NCBI RefSeq assembly: GCF_018336975.1
Contig: NZ_CP025572.1
Span: 1,970,495-2,034,494 of the forward strand
From: Marinomonas sp. CT5
GTDB lineage: Bacteria; Pseudomonadota; Gammaproteobacteria; Pseudomonadales; Marinomonadaceae
Direction: 5' to 3'
Length of the DNA stretch: 64,000 bases
The notes under the pieces are model-generated. The model was not told where the DNA came from. It saw only the letters and a list, made by a program, of their open reading frames with translations, and did not search any database. Below, piece after piece: positions 45,640 through 54,534 of the stretch. How positions within the stretch are numbered: position 1 is the first letter of the stretch; every line of letters starts with the position of its first letter. Both the position numbers and the translations under genes were made by a program.

Positions 45640-47031
45640 TTATTGAAGCTTCCAGCGGTAAGCATCAATCAACAAAAAGACCACTAGGCTCACTCCCATG
45701 ACGGGTAAGCTGAATCCCAGCGCAATGGCAATGACTGTTGTGATGACTTTTTGAAGTGTAGAGAGTCTTGACCATGCTTGAAGCAAAGGTTTTGAGGTAG
45801 AGCAAGCCTGTGGGCGACGAATCCACCACATTCTGTATCCCCAAATGATCATGAAGCATAGAGATAAACCAAATGCTGCAAGAATGATTTGGTTTGCCAA
45901 CCCGAATAGGATTCCCATGTGACCATCGATTCCCCAACGAATCAATTTAGCAACAATAGGGAAGATGGCAAAGTCAGCGCGGCTGGTTACTGTCATTGTG
46001 CTAGCGTCGACAGCAACACTGTCTACTTGTGTAGGCCAAGAGCGATCGATCTCTCGAACGAACCAAGCTTTATCTTTTGTGCTAGAGGGTTTGATTTCGA
46101 GCTTATTAGCGTCGATACCTGCCTTTCTTGCTGCATTTAATACGCCATCAAAAAGTAGGTCTGTGTTTTCAAACTTTTCGGCTGGTTGTTTTGCTTGTGC
46201 ATGTTTGTGACTTGGGTGATTTAAATGATCAGCGTGCTCATCCGAAGTCATGGTTTTGTGGCTGCTTGCGCTTAAATCTCTATCAACAGAAGGCGTTACC
46301 CAACCGATACTTGAACGCAGGGTGCCAATATTTGCACCAGCCCACTTAGACCAGGTTAATCCGGTTATCGAAACGAATATCAGTCCTAGAAAAATACATA
46401 AACCGACTTGGTAATGGCGTCTACGTTTGCGTAGATGTTCTGTTCTACTGGCAAATTCCGCTTTATTTTTCTTGCCACCTTTGTACCAAAGGAAAAGGCC
46501 ACCTAGTGCCGCAATCCAAAGCCAAGAAGCCGCAAGTTCGCTGTAATAGCGGCCGAATTCTCCCAGAAGTAACTGGCGATGCATAAAGTCGATGGTTGTT
46601 CTAAGGGGAAGAATACCACTTGTACCGTATACGGCGAGGTTTCCTGTCACATTTAGAGTGACTGGATCAATGAAAATGGCTCTAGCCCCAGAATGCTGTG
46701 CACTTGGGTCCAAGAACATAACTCGGGTGGTGTCACCCTTTTCTGGAGCAGGGCGTACAGCGAAGAGCGTTAAGTCACTTTTCAGGTAAGACCTTGCAGC
46801 GGCAATTTGCTTAGCAAGAGACTGATTTTCACCAACACTTTGCGTTGTTAATACATCTTTATAGATGATGTTCTCAAGCTGTGGGGTTATGACATAGATA
46901 GTTCCAGTAAGCGCCGCTACAAAAATGAAAGGCGCAACAAAAAGACCAATATAAAAGTGCAATCTGGTAATGAGAAGAAGCATAGCGTTTGAAGAAGATT
47001 CAGATGCTTTGCTTTTAGTTTGTGTCGACAT
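45640..47031 (-). CDS. PepSY-associated TM helix domain protein (iron-uptake-associated type)
   Basis: 463 residues with four to five membrane helices: LHFYIGLFVAPFIFVAALTGTIYVI near the N-terminus, a PepSY-like periplasmic part, WLWIAALGGLFLWYKGGK, a His-rich loop (SDEHADHLNHPSHKHAQAKQ), then LRWGIDGHMGILFGLANQI and FCMIIWGYRMWW. Such proteins occur with siderophore or copper uptake genes and may reduce or handle metals at the inner membrane. The DUF2946 gene lies 149 bases upstream on the same strand. Confidence 0.88.
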   Translation of the reverse strand: MSTQTKSKASESSSNAMLLLITRLHFYIGLFVAPFIFVAALTGTIYVITPQLENIIYKDVLTTQSVGENQSLAKQIAAARSYLKSDLTLFAVRPAPEKGDTTRVMFLDPSAQHSGARAIFIDPVTLNVTGNLAVYGTSGILPLRTTIDFMHRQLLLGEFGRYYSELAASWLWIAALGGLFLWYKGGKKNKAEFASRTEHLRKRRRHYQVGLCIFLGLIFVSITGLTWSKWAGANIGTLRSSIGWVTPSVDRDLSASSHKTMTSDEHADHLNHPSHKHAQAKQPAEKFENTDLLFDGVLNAARKAGIDANKLEIKPSSTKDKAWFVREIDRSWPTQVDSVAVDASTMTVTSRADFAIFPIVAKLIRWGIDGHMGILFGLANQIILAAFGLSLCFMIIWGYRMWWIRRPQACSTSKPLLQAWSRLSTLQKVITTVIAIALGFSLPVMGVSLVVFLLIDAYRWKLQ

Positions 47032-47180
47032 ATTTTATTTCTCGTTCCATAGAAAAGGGCAAAACAACGCCTCTGAGTAAGATCACTCACTTTTCTATTG
47101 TCATGAAAGACGCGCGCAAAAACGCTGGCACTGGTGTGTCAGGAGCGCTGGCGTCGATTTTGTTTAAACTTAAATGAAGA

Positions 47181-47681
47181 TCAAGAGGTTGCTGGAGGCG
47201 CTCTAGGCTGTATTGAGGTAATAGGCACATCGTATTTGTGCGAAAGGATAATCGTGACGATATTTGGGTAAGGGCTTGGTATTAGTGGTATAAGCTCAAA
47301 GGTTTTGGCATCAATCCAGTTTAAATGGAATAGGAGTGAACAATAGCCACAGGCTTCTAGTAGGTTCGCGTTTTCGCCATGGTTGTGATGTCCATGATGT
47401 CCAGCATGAACAGGACTCTCTTGTGATGTTTGATGATGTGAATGCTTTGCAAGCATCTTATCATGTATGTGACTCGACATTGGCATGTCCATAGACATGC
47501 TTCCCATGGGCATCATAGTCGAGTGAGGAGAGAGGGCGTTGCTAATCTGTGAGAAAAGTGGGGCAAAATAAATAAGAAAAACGGCAAATAAGCAAACGCA
47601 GACGGCAAATCGCGTAAGCATATTTCGACGAGTTTTTAATTTTCTGCCTTCTAATGGAAGGCTTTTTAATTGAAAATTCAC
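47181..47681 (-). CDS. DUF2946 His-rich membrane protein
   Basis: 166 residues, GTG start 47681. One N-terminal membrane helix (LTRFAVCVCLFAVFLIYFAPLF) then a Met/His-rich periplasmic segment (STMMPMGSMSMDMPMSSHIH, then HHGHHNHGENANLLEACGYCSLLFH). Cys pair in EACGYC. The composition suggests copper or other metal binding. Same direction as the PepSY gene and probably co-regulated. A later ATG (47621) would remove 20 residues. Confidence 0.82.
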   Translation of the reverse strand: MNFQLKSLPLEGRKLKTRRNMLTRFAVCVCLFAVFLIYFAPLFSQISNALSPHSTMMPMGSMSMDMPMSSHIHDKMLAKHSHHQTSQESPVHAGHHGHHNHGENANLLEACGYCSLLFHLNWIDAKTFELIPLIPSPYPNIVTIILSHKYDVPITSIQPRAPPATS

Positions 47682-47711
47682 TGCGCGTTTATCTTAAATA
47701 AAAAAGTGAAA

Positions 47712-48080
47712 TTAGACTTTTAAATCGGCTGCGTGTTCTTCTGCAGAAGATACGATGCATTCCCCAGCAAGATTGGGTGCTACGCCGACAGAGAAGCCGT
47801 CATTTTGCATGCCTGGTAGCCACTTTTCCGCCCAAGCTTCGGGGGTGATCTCTAAACAGGTAAAGCCTTGATAGTCCTTATCTGCCCAAGCCAAAGCCAG
47901 CTGCGCAGCAGGCCAAATAGGCAATACTTTGTCGCTACCTAGGTTGATAATTAGGCAGCCCTCAGTATCAGCAAGCGTCCATAATGATGAGCCTTTTTTA
48001 ATAAGATCAATTACATGATCGTAGCGTTGGCTGCTTGGTAAGCGGTAGAAAGTATCATCAAGAAGGATGGTGTTTGACAT
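47712..48080 (-). CDS. DUF2750 family protein
   Basis: 122 residues, small acidic cytoplasmic protein. Family markers RYDHVIDLIKKGSSLWTLAD, VLPIWPAAQLALAWA and AWAEKWLPGMQNDGFSVGVAPN. Function unknown. Single gene. Confidence 0.85.
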   Translation of the reverse strand: MSNTILLDDTFYRLPSSQRYDHVIDLIKKGSSLWTLADTEGCLIINLGSDKVLPIWPAAQLALAWADKDYQGFTCLEITPEAWAEKWLPGMQNDGFSVGVAPNLAGECIVSSAEEHAADLKV

Positions 48081-48114
48081 GAATGGAACTCAGGCTGATA
48101 AAAAAGCAATCTTA

Positions 48115-48170
48115 ACACATTGACCAAAAAGAGTGATGAGTTCTATTCGGCTTTTTTAGTCAATGTGTTG
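48115..48170. repeat. Long inverted repeat near deaminase 3' end
   Basis: AACACATTGAC (48115-48125) pairs with GTCAATGTGTT (48160-48170), with an inner AAAAAG-CTTTTT stem. It lies just past the deaminase stop and before the DUF2750 start; likely terminator or processing signal. Confidence 0.5.
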
Positions 48171-48183
48171 GAGGTAACGTGCG

Positions 48184-49191
48184 TTAGGCAAACAGGGTGT
48201 TTAGCTCTTTAAGGTGGTGCTCTTTTTGTTGGTCTGCCATCCAGCTGCCTAAAATACCGTTCTTAGCCAGTTGAAATAGCTCTTCTTTCGTTATCTTTGT
48301 ATTCTTGATCAGTGATTGGTAGTTATCATTCATATAACCGCCAAAATAGGCTGGATCATCTGAGTTTACTGTTGCGTGAAGGTTAAGTGCGAGCATGCGT
48401 TTGATAGGATGGTCTTTCATGTCATCCACAACGCAAAGCTTTAGGTTTGAAAGAGGGCAAACAGTGAGTGTTAAATTACGCTGTTTGATTTCGTTAATGA
48501 GCTTGTCATCTTCCAATGCTCTATTGCCGTGGTCAATTCTATCTACGCCGATCTGCTCAATTGCTTGCCACACATAGTCTGGTGGACCTTCCTCTCCAGC
48601 GTGCGCGGTTACTTTCAATCCAAGCTTCTTAGAGGCTTCAAAGACGTTTAAAAACTTTTCTGGTGGGTGTCCAACCTCTGAGCTATCTAGCCCAACAGCA
48701 TCAATCCAGTTTAAATAAGGTTTGGCGAGTTCTAGGGTTTCAAACGCGCTCTCTTCACTTAGGTGTCTTAGAAATGACATGATAAGTTTTGATGTCATTC
48801 CCCATTGTGTCTCGGCATCTTTGAGAGCGTTATAAATGCCTTTAATTTGGGTTTCAAAGCTGACACCGCGAGATAAATGGCCCTGTGGGTCAAAAAAGAT
48901 CTCTACATGAACCACATTTTCACTGTGTACTTTCTTTAAATACGCCATGGTTAGGTCATAGAAGTCGACTTCATGAAGAAGTACAGACATGCCTTGATAA
49001 TAAAGGTCTAGAAAGTCTTGAAGGTTGGTGAATTGGTAGGCAGCTTTTAGCTCTTCGACCGTGTTGTATTTTAGTGACACTTTGTTGCGCTGTGCTATGG
49101 CGAACATCTGCTCTGGCTCAAAGGTGCCTTCAATATGTAAGTGAAGTTCGGTTTTGGGCATTTTTTGGGATAATTCGATCAGTGTTTCCAT
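48184..49191 (-). CDS. Adenine deaminase (adenosine deaminase superfamily)
   Basis: 335 residues, amidohydrolase TIM barrel. Zinc ligands HLHIEGT (HxH), HAGEEGPP and NSDDPAYFGGY are present. The motifs VGLDSSEVGHPPEKF, HAGEEGPPDYVW and DPAYFGGYMNDN are those of the bacterial/fungal adenine deaminase branch (related to PA0148), rather than true adenosine deaminases. Predicted reaction: adenine to hypoxanthine plus ammonia in the cytoplasm. It follows a BMP-type purine/nucleoside importer operon on the same strand, 154 bases after it, behind a probable terminator. Confidence 0.88.
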   Translation of the reverse strand: METLIELSQKMPKTELHLHIEGTFEPEQMFAIAQRNKVSLKYNTVEELKAAYQFTNLQDFLDLYYQGMSVLLHEVDFYDLTMAYLKKVHSENVVHVEIFFDPQGHLSRGVSFETQIKGIYNALKDAETQWGMTSKLIMSFLRHLSEESAFETLELAKPYLNWIDAVGLDSSEVGHPPEKFLNVFEASKKLGLKVTAHAGEEGPPDYVWQAIEQIGVDRIDHGNRALEDDKLINEIKQRNLTLTVCPLSNLKLCVVDDMKDHPIKRMLALNLHATVNSDDPAYFGGYMNDNYQSLIKNTKITKEELFQLAKNGILGSWMADQQKEHHLKELNTLFA

Positions 49192-49302
49192 AGGATTGCC
49201 TTATGCTGCTTTGCCTTTCATTTTTAAATATAACGATAAATACGAAGATGAAAAAGAATGAGTCGTTGTGTTTAGAGTATAGCTCTTAGAAAAATCGGCA
49301 GA

Positions 49303-49331
49303 ATATACAGCCAGCATGGCTGGCTGTATAT
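49303..49331 (-). terminator. Hairpin after nucleoside-transporter operon
   Basis: ATATACAGCCAGC (49303-49315) pairs perfectly with GCTGGCTGTATAT (49319-49331), 3-nt loop. In minus direction a T5 run comes about 8 nt later. Probable terminator or 3' stabiliser between the binding-protein and deaminase genes. Confidence 0.6.
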
Positions 49332-49345
49332 AGATAATGAAGGGA

Positions 49346-50413
49346 TTAGTGAGGAATTTCGTCTGTAATGCCTTCAACGTACCAATTAACTTGAGCAAGC
49401 TCTTTATCTGTTAATGAATGATTGGCAGGAACAGCGATGTTGCCTTTGTTGTCTTTAATAGGACCTGTGAATGGTTTGAATTCACCCGATTTGATGGACG
49501 CTAATGTTGCATCGATTTTAGCTCGAACGTCTTTAGGCAGGTTCGGGTTAATAGACGCTAACGTTAGCATGTCATCTTGAAATCCACCCCAGAAATCTTT
49601 AGGTTTCCAAGTGCCATCCATAACGGCTTGAACCTGTTTGATGTAGTAGGGCGTCCAGTTGTCACGTACAGAAAAAATGTGAGCGTTAGGAGCAAACTTG
49701 CTTTGGTCTGAAGCTTGGCCGATAGCGCGTAAGCCACGTTTTTCTGCTGCAATAAGTGGTGCAGGGCTGTCTGTATGTTGAAGCATTACATCCACGCCTT
49801 GGTCCATTAAAGCGTTTGCCGCATCGGTTTCTTTACCTGGATCATACCAAGTGTTTGCCCAAACAATTTTCATTTTTACGTCTGGATTAACACTCTTTGC
49901 CCCCATGTAGGCGGCATTTATATCGCGGATAACCTCAGGAATTGGGAAAGAACCGATATAACCTATAGTGTTAGTTTTGGTCATCATGCCCGCAGTTACG
50001 CCTGAAATGTAACGACCTTCGTAGGTGCGAAGAACATAGGTTCCAAGGTTTTTAGAGAGTTTGTAACCTGTGGCGTGCTCAAATTTTACTTTAGGAAAGC
50101 GTTTCGCCACTTTCACTGTCGGGTTCATAAAACCAAAAGACGTTGTGAAAATGAGATCGTTGCCAGCTTTGGCTAGTTGAGTAATGACTCGTTCAGCATC
50201 GGCGCCTTCAGGTACATTTTCAACATAAGTAGTTTTTACTTTGTCACCAAAATATTCTTCTAAGCCTTTTCGTCCCATGTCGTGCTCGTAACTCCAGCCA
50301 AGATCTCCGACTGGACCAACGTAGACAAAACCCACTTTTAGCGGTTCTTCTGCTTGAACAAAACTTGCTCCAGCTAAAAGCCCAACACCGACTAACAAAC
50401 TTTTCAGTTTCAT
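49346..50413 (-). CDS. BMP family ABC transporter substrate-binding protein (PnrA-like)
   Basis: 355 residues, signal peptide SLLVGVGLLAGASFVQA. BMP/PnrA fold: VGFVYVGPVGDLGWSYEHDMG, then IFTTSFGFMNPTVKVAKRFP and WYDPGKETDAANALMDQGVDV. Binds purine nucleosides or bases in the periplasm. AAGGAG upstream of the start. Last gene of the importer operon. Confidence 0.9.
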   Translation of the reverse strand: MKLKSLLVGVGLLAGASFVQAEEPLKVGFVYVGPVGDLGWSYEHDMGRKGLEEYFGDKVKTTYVENVPEGADAERVITQLAKAGNDLIFTTSFGFMNPTVKVAKRFPKVKFEHATGYKLSKNLGTYVLRTYEGRYISGVTAGMMTKTNTIGYIGSFPIPEVIRDINAAYMGAKSVNPDVKMKIVWANTWYDPGKETDAANALMDQGVDVMLQHTDSPAPLIAAEKRGLRAIGQASDQSKFAPNAHIFSVRDNWTPYYIKQVQAVMDGTWKPKDFWGGFQDDMLTLASINPNLPKDVRAKIDATLASIKSGEFKPFTGPIKDNKGNIAVPANHSLTDKELAQVNWYVEGITDEIPH

Positions 50414-50471
50414 TGCTTGCTCCTTTTGCGCCCGAAGGCTTTTTATTTAATGTGATTAAAGTGATTTTAAA

Positions 50472-51404
50472 TTAGGCCATTTGTCTCGGGTCGAAAGATT
50501 TACCCAGCGATCTTGGGGCCAAGAGTTTTTCTTTGAATTTGTCGGCGCTGATAATGACCATCACTATGACAGTGGCGACATATGGCAGCATAGCCAACAA
50601 GTTTGGGGAAATAGACCAGCCTAAACCTTGCAGAACCAGGTGCATAATACTGGCTAAACCGAATAAATAGGCGCCTAACATGATTCGACCAACACGCCAT
50701 GAGGCAAAAACAACAAGAGCAAGGGCAATCCAACCTCGTCCTGCTGTCATATTTTCTACCCACATCGGCGTATACACCAAGGACATGTAAGCACCAGAAA
50801 TGCCAGCCATGATACCGCCGAACATTACCGCTAAATAGCGCACTCTGAGTACCTTTATACCAATTGCATTCGCTGCGTGAGGATTTTCACCTACCGCTTT
50901 TAGCGTTAAGCCAATACGGGTTTTGTTGACTATAAAGATAAGCGCAAAGGTCATTATGAAAGAGCTGTACACCAAAATGTCATGACTAAACAATATACGG
51001 CCAAGAAAAGGAATGTCTGATAGCAATGGAATGGCAATAGGTTGAAAGCCCTGAATGGTTTGACCGACAACCCCAGAGCCAATGAAAGCGCTTAACCCTG
51101 TACCGAAGATGGTTAGAGCAAGTCCAGTTGCCACTTGGTTTGCTCCAATATGGAGGACAAGCACTGCAAAGATAAGGCTCATTACACAACCCATGATCAT
51201 AGCGGCAAGTACGCCTAGGCCTGCGCTTCCCGTACTATACGCGGCTAAAAAGCCTACTACTGCGCCCATGAGCATCATGCCTTCTTGGCCAAGATTTAAT
51301 ACTCCTGACTTTTCACAAATGACTTCTCCCAAAGCAATAAAGAGTAACGGTGTGCCGGTTTTTACAGCGGCAAATAAGATTTGTATGATTAGATCTGAGT
51401 CCAA
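50472..51404 (-). CDS. Purine/nucleoside ABC transporter permease
   Basis: 310 residues, about eight to ten helices, branched-chain-amino-acid/BMP-type permease. Family segment GEVICEKSGVLNLGQEGMMLMGAVVGF at about 26-52 and the coupling region TRIGLTLKAVGENPHAANAIGI. Pairs with the upstream permease to form the channel. Starts 9 bases after the preceding permease stop. Confidence 0.92.
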   Translation of the reverse strand: MDSDLIIQILFAAVKTGTPLLFIALGEVICEKSGVLNLGQEGMMLMGAVVGFLAAYSTGSAGLGVLAAMIMGCVMSLIFAVLVLHIGANQVATGLALTIFGTGLSAFIGSGVVGQTIQGFQPIAIPLLSDIPFLGRILFSHDILVYSSFIMTFALIFIVNKTRIGLTLKAVGENPHAANAIGIKVLRVRYLAVMFGGIMAGISGAYMSLVYTPMWVENMTAGRGWIALALVVFASWRVGRIMLGAYLFGLASIMHLVLQGLGWSISPNLLAMLPYVATVIVMVIISADKFKEKLLAPRSLGKSFDPRQMA

Positions 51405-51413
51405 AATAGGCTC

Positions 51414-52481
51414 CTAATTTGTCGCTTGATTAGAAAAGGCGAGGCGATTATTGATGAAAAAATCACATGCCAGTAGAAAGAAGAGTAAAACGCCTTGAAA
51501 CATACTGACTACGGCAACTGGAATGCCCATTTCAATTTGTGCTAAATCTCCTCCCATATAAAGTACCGCCATAAATACAGCTGCAATAATTGCCCCCAGA
51601 GGATGTAAGCGACCTAAATAGGCGACAATGATAGCTGAGTAACCGTAGCCCGGTGAGACATTAGGAACCAGTTGCCCTATTGGTCCAGTTGTTTCACTGA
51701 CGCCAGCTAGGCCCGCTAAGGCACCAGCAAAAAGCATGACAACCCAGCTGAGCTTTTTGCCGCTAAAACCAGCATATTTCGCTGCTGGCTCATCAGCACC
51801 GAAAACTCTAATTTGAAAACCAAGGTGTGATTTACTCAAAATGAACCAAGCAACAAACGCAGCAATGATTGCGAATACAATGCCAAGATGAATTCGGCTG
51901 CTTTCAAATAGGGTTGGTAGTAGTGTGGCATCTGAGAACATGGCAGATTCAGGGAAGCCAAAACCTTGTGGGTCACGTAAAGGTCCGTGTACCGCCCAAA
52001 TAAGCAGATACAAGGCGATATAGTTAAACATGATAGTGGTTAGGATTAAGTTTGAATTAAAACGTAATTTTAAAAAGGTAGGAACCGCTGCCCAAATCAT
52101 GCCAGATGCGATACCTGCTAATAGAGTAATCGGCAGGGCAAGAGCGGATTCTGAATTGACAAAATAAAGCGCCATGGCTGATCCGCCTAGTGCCCCCGCT
52201 AGAAGTTGTCCTTCAGCGCCTATGTTCCACATATTAGCTCGGTAGCATAAAGAAAGACCGACCGCGCAGAGCAGTAATGGCCCCATTTTGACGAACATTT
52301 CTCCAATGTTGTAACTGTCTGATAGTGGAGCGATCAATAATACATGTAAGGCCTGTGATGGAGATTTACCTATAGCAGAAAATAGAATACTGCCAAAGAT
52401 TAAGGTTAATGCGATAGCAAGTAGCGGGGAGGCCACTTTCATTAATGAGCTTGGCTCGGTACGAGCTTGAATGCGTATCAT
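51414..52481 (-). CDS. Purine/nucleoside ABC transporter permease
   Basis: 355 residues with about nine helices. Markers: ANMWNIGAEGQLLAGALGGSA, the coupling loop SHLGFQIRVFGADEPAAKYAG, and GYGYSAIIVAYLGRLHPLGA. The start overlaps the ATPase stop by 4 nt. Second permease subunit of the BMP-type importer. Confidence 0.92.
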   Translation of the reverse strand: MIRIQARTEPSSLMKVASPLLAIALTLIFGSILFSAIGKSPSQALHVLLIAPLSDSYNIGEMFVKMGPLLLCAVGLSLCYRANMWNIGAEGQLLAGALGGSAMALYFVNSESALALPITLLAGIASGMIWAAVPTFLKLRFNSNLILTTIMFNYIALYLLIWAVHGPLRDPQGFGFPESAMFSDATLLPTLFESSRIHLGIVFAIIAAFVAWFILSKSHLGFQIRVFGADEPAAKYAGFSGKKLSWVVMLFAGALAGLAGVSETTGPIGQLVPNVSPGYGYSAIIVAYLGRLHPLGAIIAAVFMAVLYMGGDLAQIEMGIPVAVVSMFQGVLLFFLLACDFFINNRLAFSNQATN

Positions 52482-54037
52482 GCCTGGGCCTCTTGTTCTT
52501 GTGAATGAGCGGACGTGTCATTAATAAACGTTCCCGCCATCCATTGTCCTATTTGATCTATATTGGTTGTTTGAGTTTTTACCACAGGAGATAAGTAGCC
52601 ATCACAAACCGCGGCCATACGATCAGCTAACAGAAAAAGCTCATCTATATCTTCAGAAATAAGAAGGATAGCTGCACCTTGATCTCGAAGTTCTAACAGG
52701 GCTTGGTGAATAGCAAGGGCCGCACCCACATCGACCCCCCAAGTTGGGTGTGCGCATATAAGTACTTTGGGGTTTTGACCAATTTCGCGTCCCATAATAA
52801 ATTTCTGTAAGTTGCCGCCACTTAAGCTTTTGGCTTCAGAAAATTCACCATGACATTTTACTTTATACTTGGCGATGAGTTGGGCGGTATAGTCTTTGAT
52901 ACTTTGCCATTCAACAAGACCGTTTTTGACAAAACCATCACTGTGCGTTAGCAAAGTATTTTCCGTTAAACTCATTTCTGGAACAGCGCCTCGTCCCAAT
53001 CTTTCTTCGGGCACATAGGCCATACCGAGCTTGCGACGAGCGCCAGCGTGTAAATGACCAATGTGAAGATCGCCAAGTGATAAGCTTCTATTTACATTAC
53101 GATCATCTTCACCGCTTATTATCGCCATTAATTCATCTTGACCGTTGCCGGCAACGCCAGCAATACCAAGAATTTCTCCGGACTTTAACGAAAAATTAAT
53201 GTCTTTAAGCGATGTTCCAAAGGGTTGCTTGGCTGGAAGTGATAGATTGTCAACGGTAAAAACGTTTTCCGTGCCTTCTCTTTTTACGTATCCAGCATCT
53301 TGCTCGGCAAGATCTCCTACCATCATTTTTGCAATTGAGGCGGGGGTTTCTTCATGAGGAACACATGTATCGACGACTTTTCCACCACGTAAAATAGTGG
53401 CTTTATGACAAATTTCAGTAACTTCGTGAAGTTTGTGGCTAATGAATAAAATGCTGCAACCTTCGCTAGAAAGTGTGCGCAAAACACCAAATAGGCCTGT
53501 GACTTCTTGTGGGGTCAAAACAGAGGTTGGCTCATCTAAAATGAGCAGTTTTACCGACTGAACAAGGCAACGCATAATTTCAACACGTTGTCTTTCACCT
53601 ATCGACAGGGAGTGGACATATCGGCTTGGGTCGACGTTTAATCCATACTCTTTAGAAAGCTGAGTGATTCTTGCTGACAAATCGCCTATTTTATTTAATT
53701 GGACTTTACTTAAGCAAAGCTCAATATTTTGGCTAACGGTTAGTGTTTCAAATAAAGAGAAGTGTTGAAACACCATGCCTATACCTAAATCACGGGCAAT
53801 AGATGGAGATTTAATACTGACTTCTTTCCCATCCCAAATAATGTCGCCTTTATCAGGAGCAACGACACCATAAATGGTTTTTACCAAAGTGCTTTTGCCT
53901 GCGCCATTTTCACCCAGCAAAGCATGGATCTCTCCTGGCATTAGAGTCAGGCTAATATTGTCATTAGCAAGGCAGCCTGGGTACTGTTTGGTAATGCTGT
54001 CAAGTTCTAGGCGTGATACCAAATTGTGTTTATTCAA
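52478..54037 (-). CDS. Purine/nucleoside ABC transporter ATP-binding protein (duplicated ATPase)
   Basis: 519 residues with two ABC cassettes. First: Walker A GENGAGKSTLVK, signature SIGERQRVEI, Walker B LLILDEPTSVL, H-loop ISHKL. Second: degenerate Walker A GVAGNGQDEL, signature LSGGNLQKF, and ICAHPTWGVDVGAA. Asymmetric cassettes are normal for RbsA/MglA/NupO-type ATPases. First gene of the importer operon; 500-base promoter region upstream. Confidence 0.92.
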   Translation of the reverse strand: MNKHNLVSRLELDSITKQYPGCLANDNISLTLMPGEIHALLGENGAGKSTLVKTIYGVVAPDKGDIIWDGKEVSIKSPSIARDLGIGMVFQHFSLFETLTVSQNIELCLSKVQLNKIGDLSARITQLSKEYGLNVDPSRYVHSLSIGERQRVEIMRCLVQSVKLLILDEPTSVLTPQEVTGLFGVLRTLSSEGCSILFISHKLHEVTEICHKATILRGGKVVDTCVPHEETPASIAKMMVGDLAEQDAGYVKREGTENVFTVDNLSLPAKQPFGTSLKDINFSLKSGEILGIAGVAGNGQDELMAIISGEDDRNVNRSLSLGDLHIGHLHAGARRKLGMAYVPEERLGRGAVPEMSLTENTLLTHSDGFVKNGLVEWQSIKDYTAQLIAKYKVKCHGEFSEAKSLSGGNLQKFIMGREIGQNPKVLICAHPTWGVDVGAALAIHQALLELRDQGAAILLISEDIDELFLLADRMAAVCDGYLSPVVKTQTTNIDQIGQWMAGTFINDTSAHSQEQEAQA

Positions 54038-54534
54038 TGTTCCGGCACCTTATTATTAAGCGTTAGATGAAAGAACGCATTTCTTATTTGTATGCGTATT
54101 GGTACTAGTTGGTTCTAATTTTTATGTCTCATGCACCAATTTGGACTTAATGTTGCCTTTTTTGGTGCGAAAAATTAGGTGCTTTTAGATAACTTTGACC
54201 GATTAGTTAATGTTTTTGATTCGTTTCTAGTTATATAATATGCAGTTATCAATATTCATGCCAAAAAGCAGATTGCACGATGGCGCGTAGAATACGGAAT
54301 AATTGTTAGATTGTCTTTAACCCTTAGTTTTTTTCTAACGATACTTTTATAAAGAGGTATTTTTTGCGGGAAACTTGCTTATGGTTTTAAGCAATAGGAA
54401 AAAAGTGGCTGGTTATGTAGAATGTGCGGCTTGCCAAGGTCTACATTTATTATGCTGCATTATTTTGCCAATATGAGTTCGTGAATATTGGCATTTAGCT
54501 GGTTTATCTTTAAACACCTATAATAAAGTATAAA
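54038..54534. other. Divergent promoter region with candidate operators
   Basis: No gene is seen. It contains TGCACCAA (54132-54139) and TTGGTGC (54162-54168) as separated inverted half-sites, a related AGGTGC (54177-54182), and a 9-bp inverted repeat at 54466-54493. Promoters for the importer operon (-) and the diguanylate cyclase gene (+) must lie here. Confidence 0.5.
54466..54493. promoter_or_regulatory. Inverted repeat upstream of diguanylate cyclase gene
   Basis: TGCCAATAT (54466-54474) and ATATTGGCA (54485-54493), perfect, 10-nt spacer. It lies 42 bases before GTG 54535. Candidate operator, or a leader hairpin. Confidence 0.45.
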
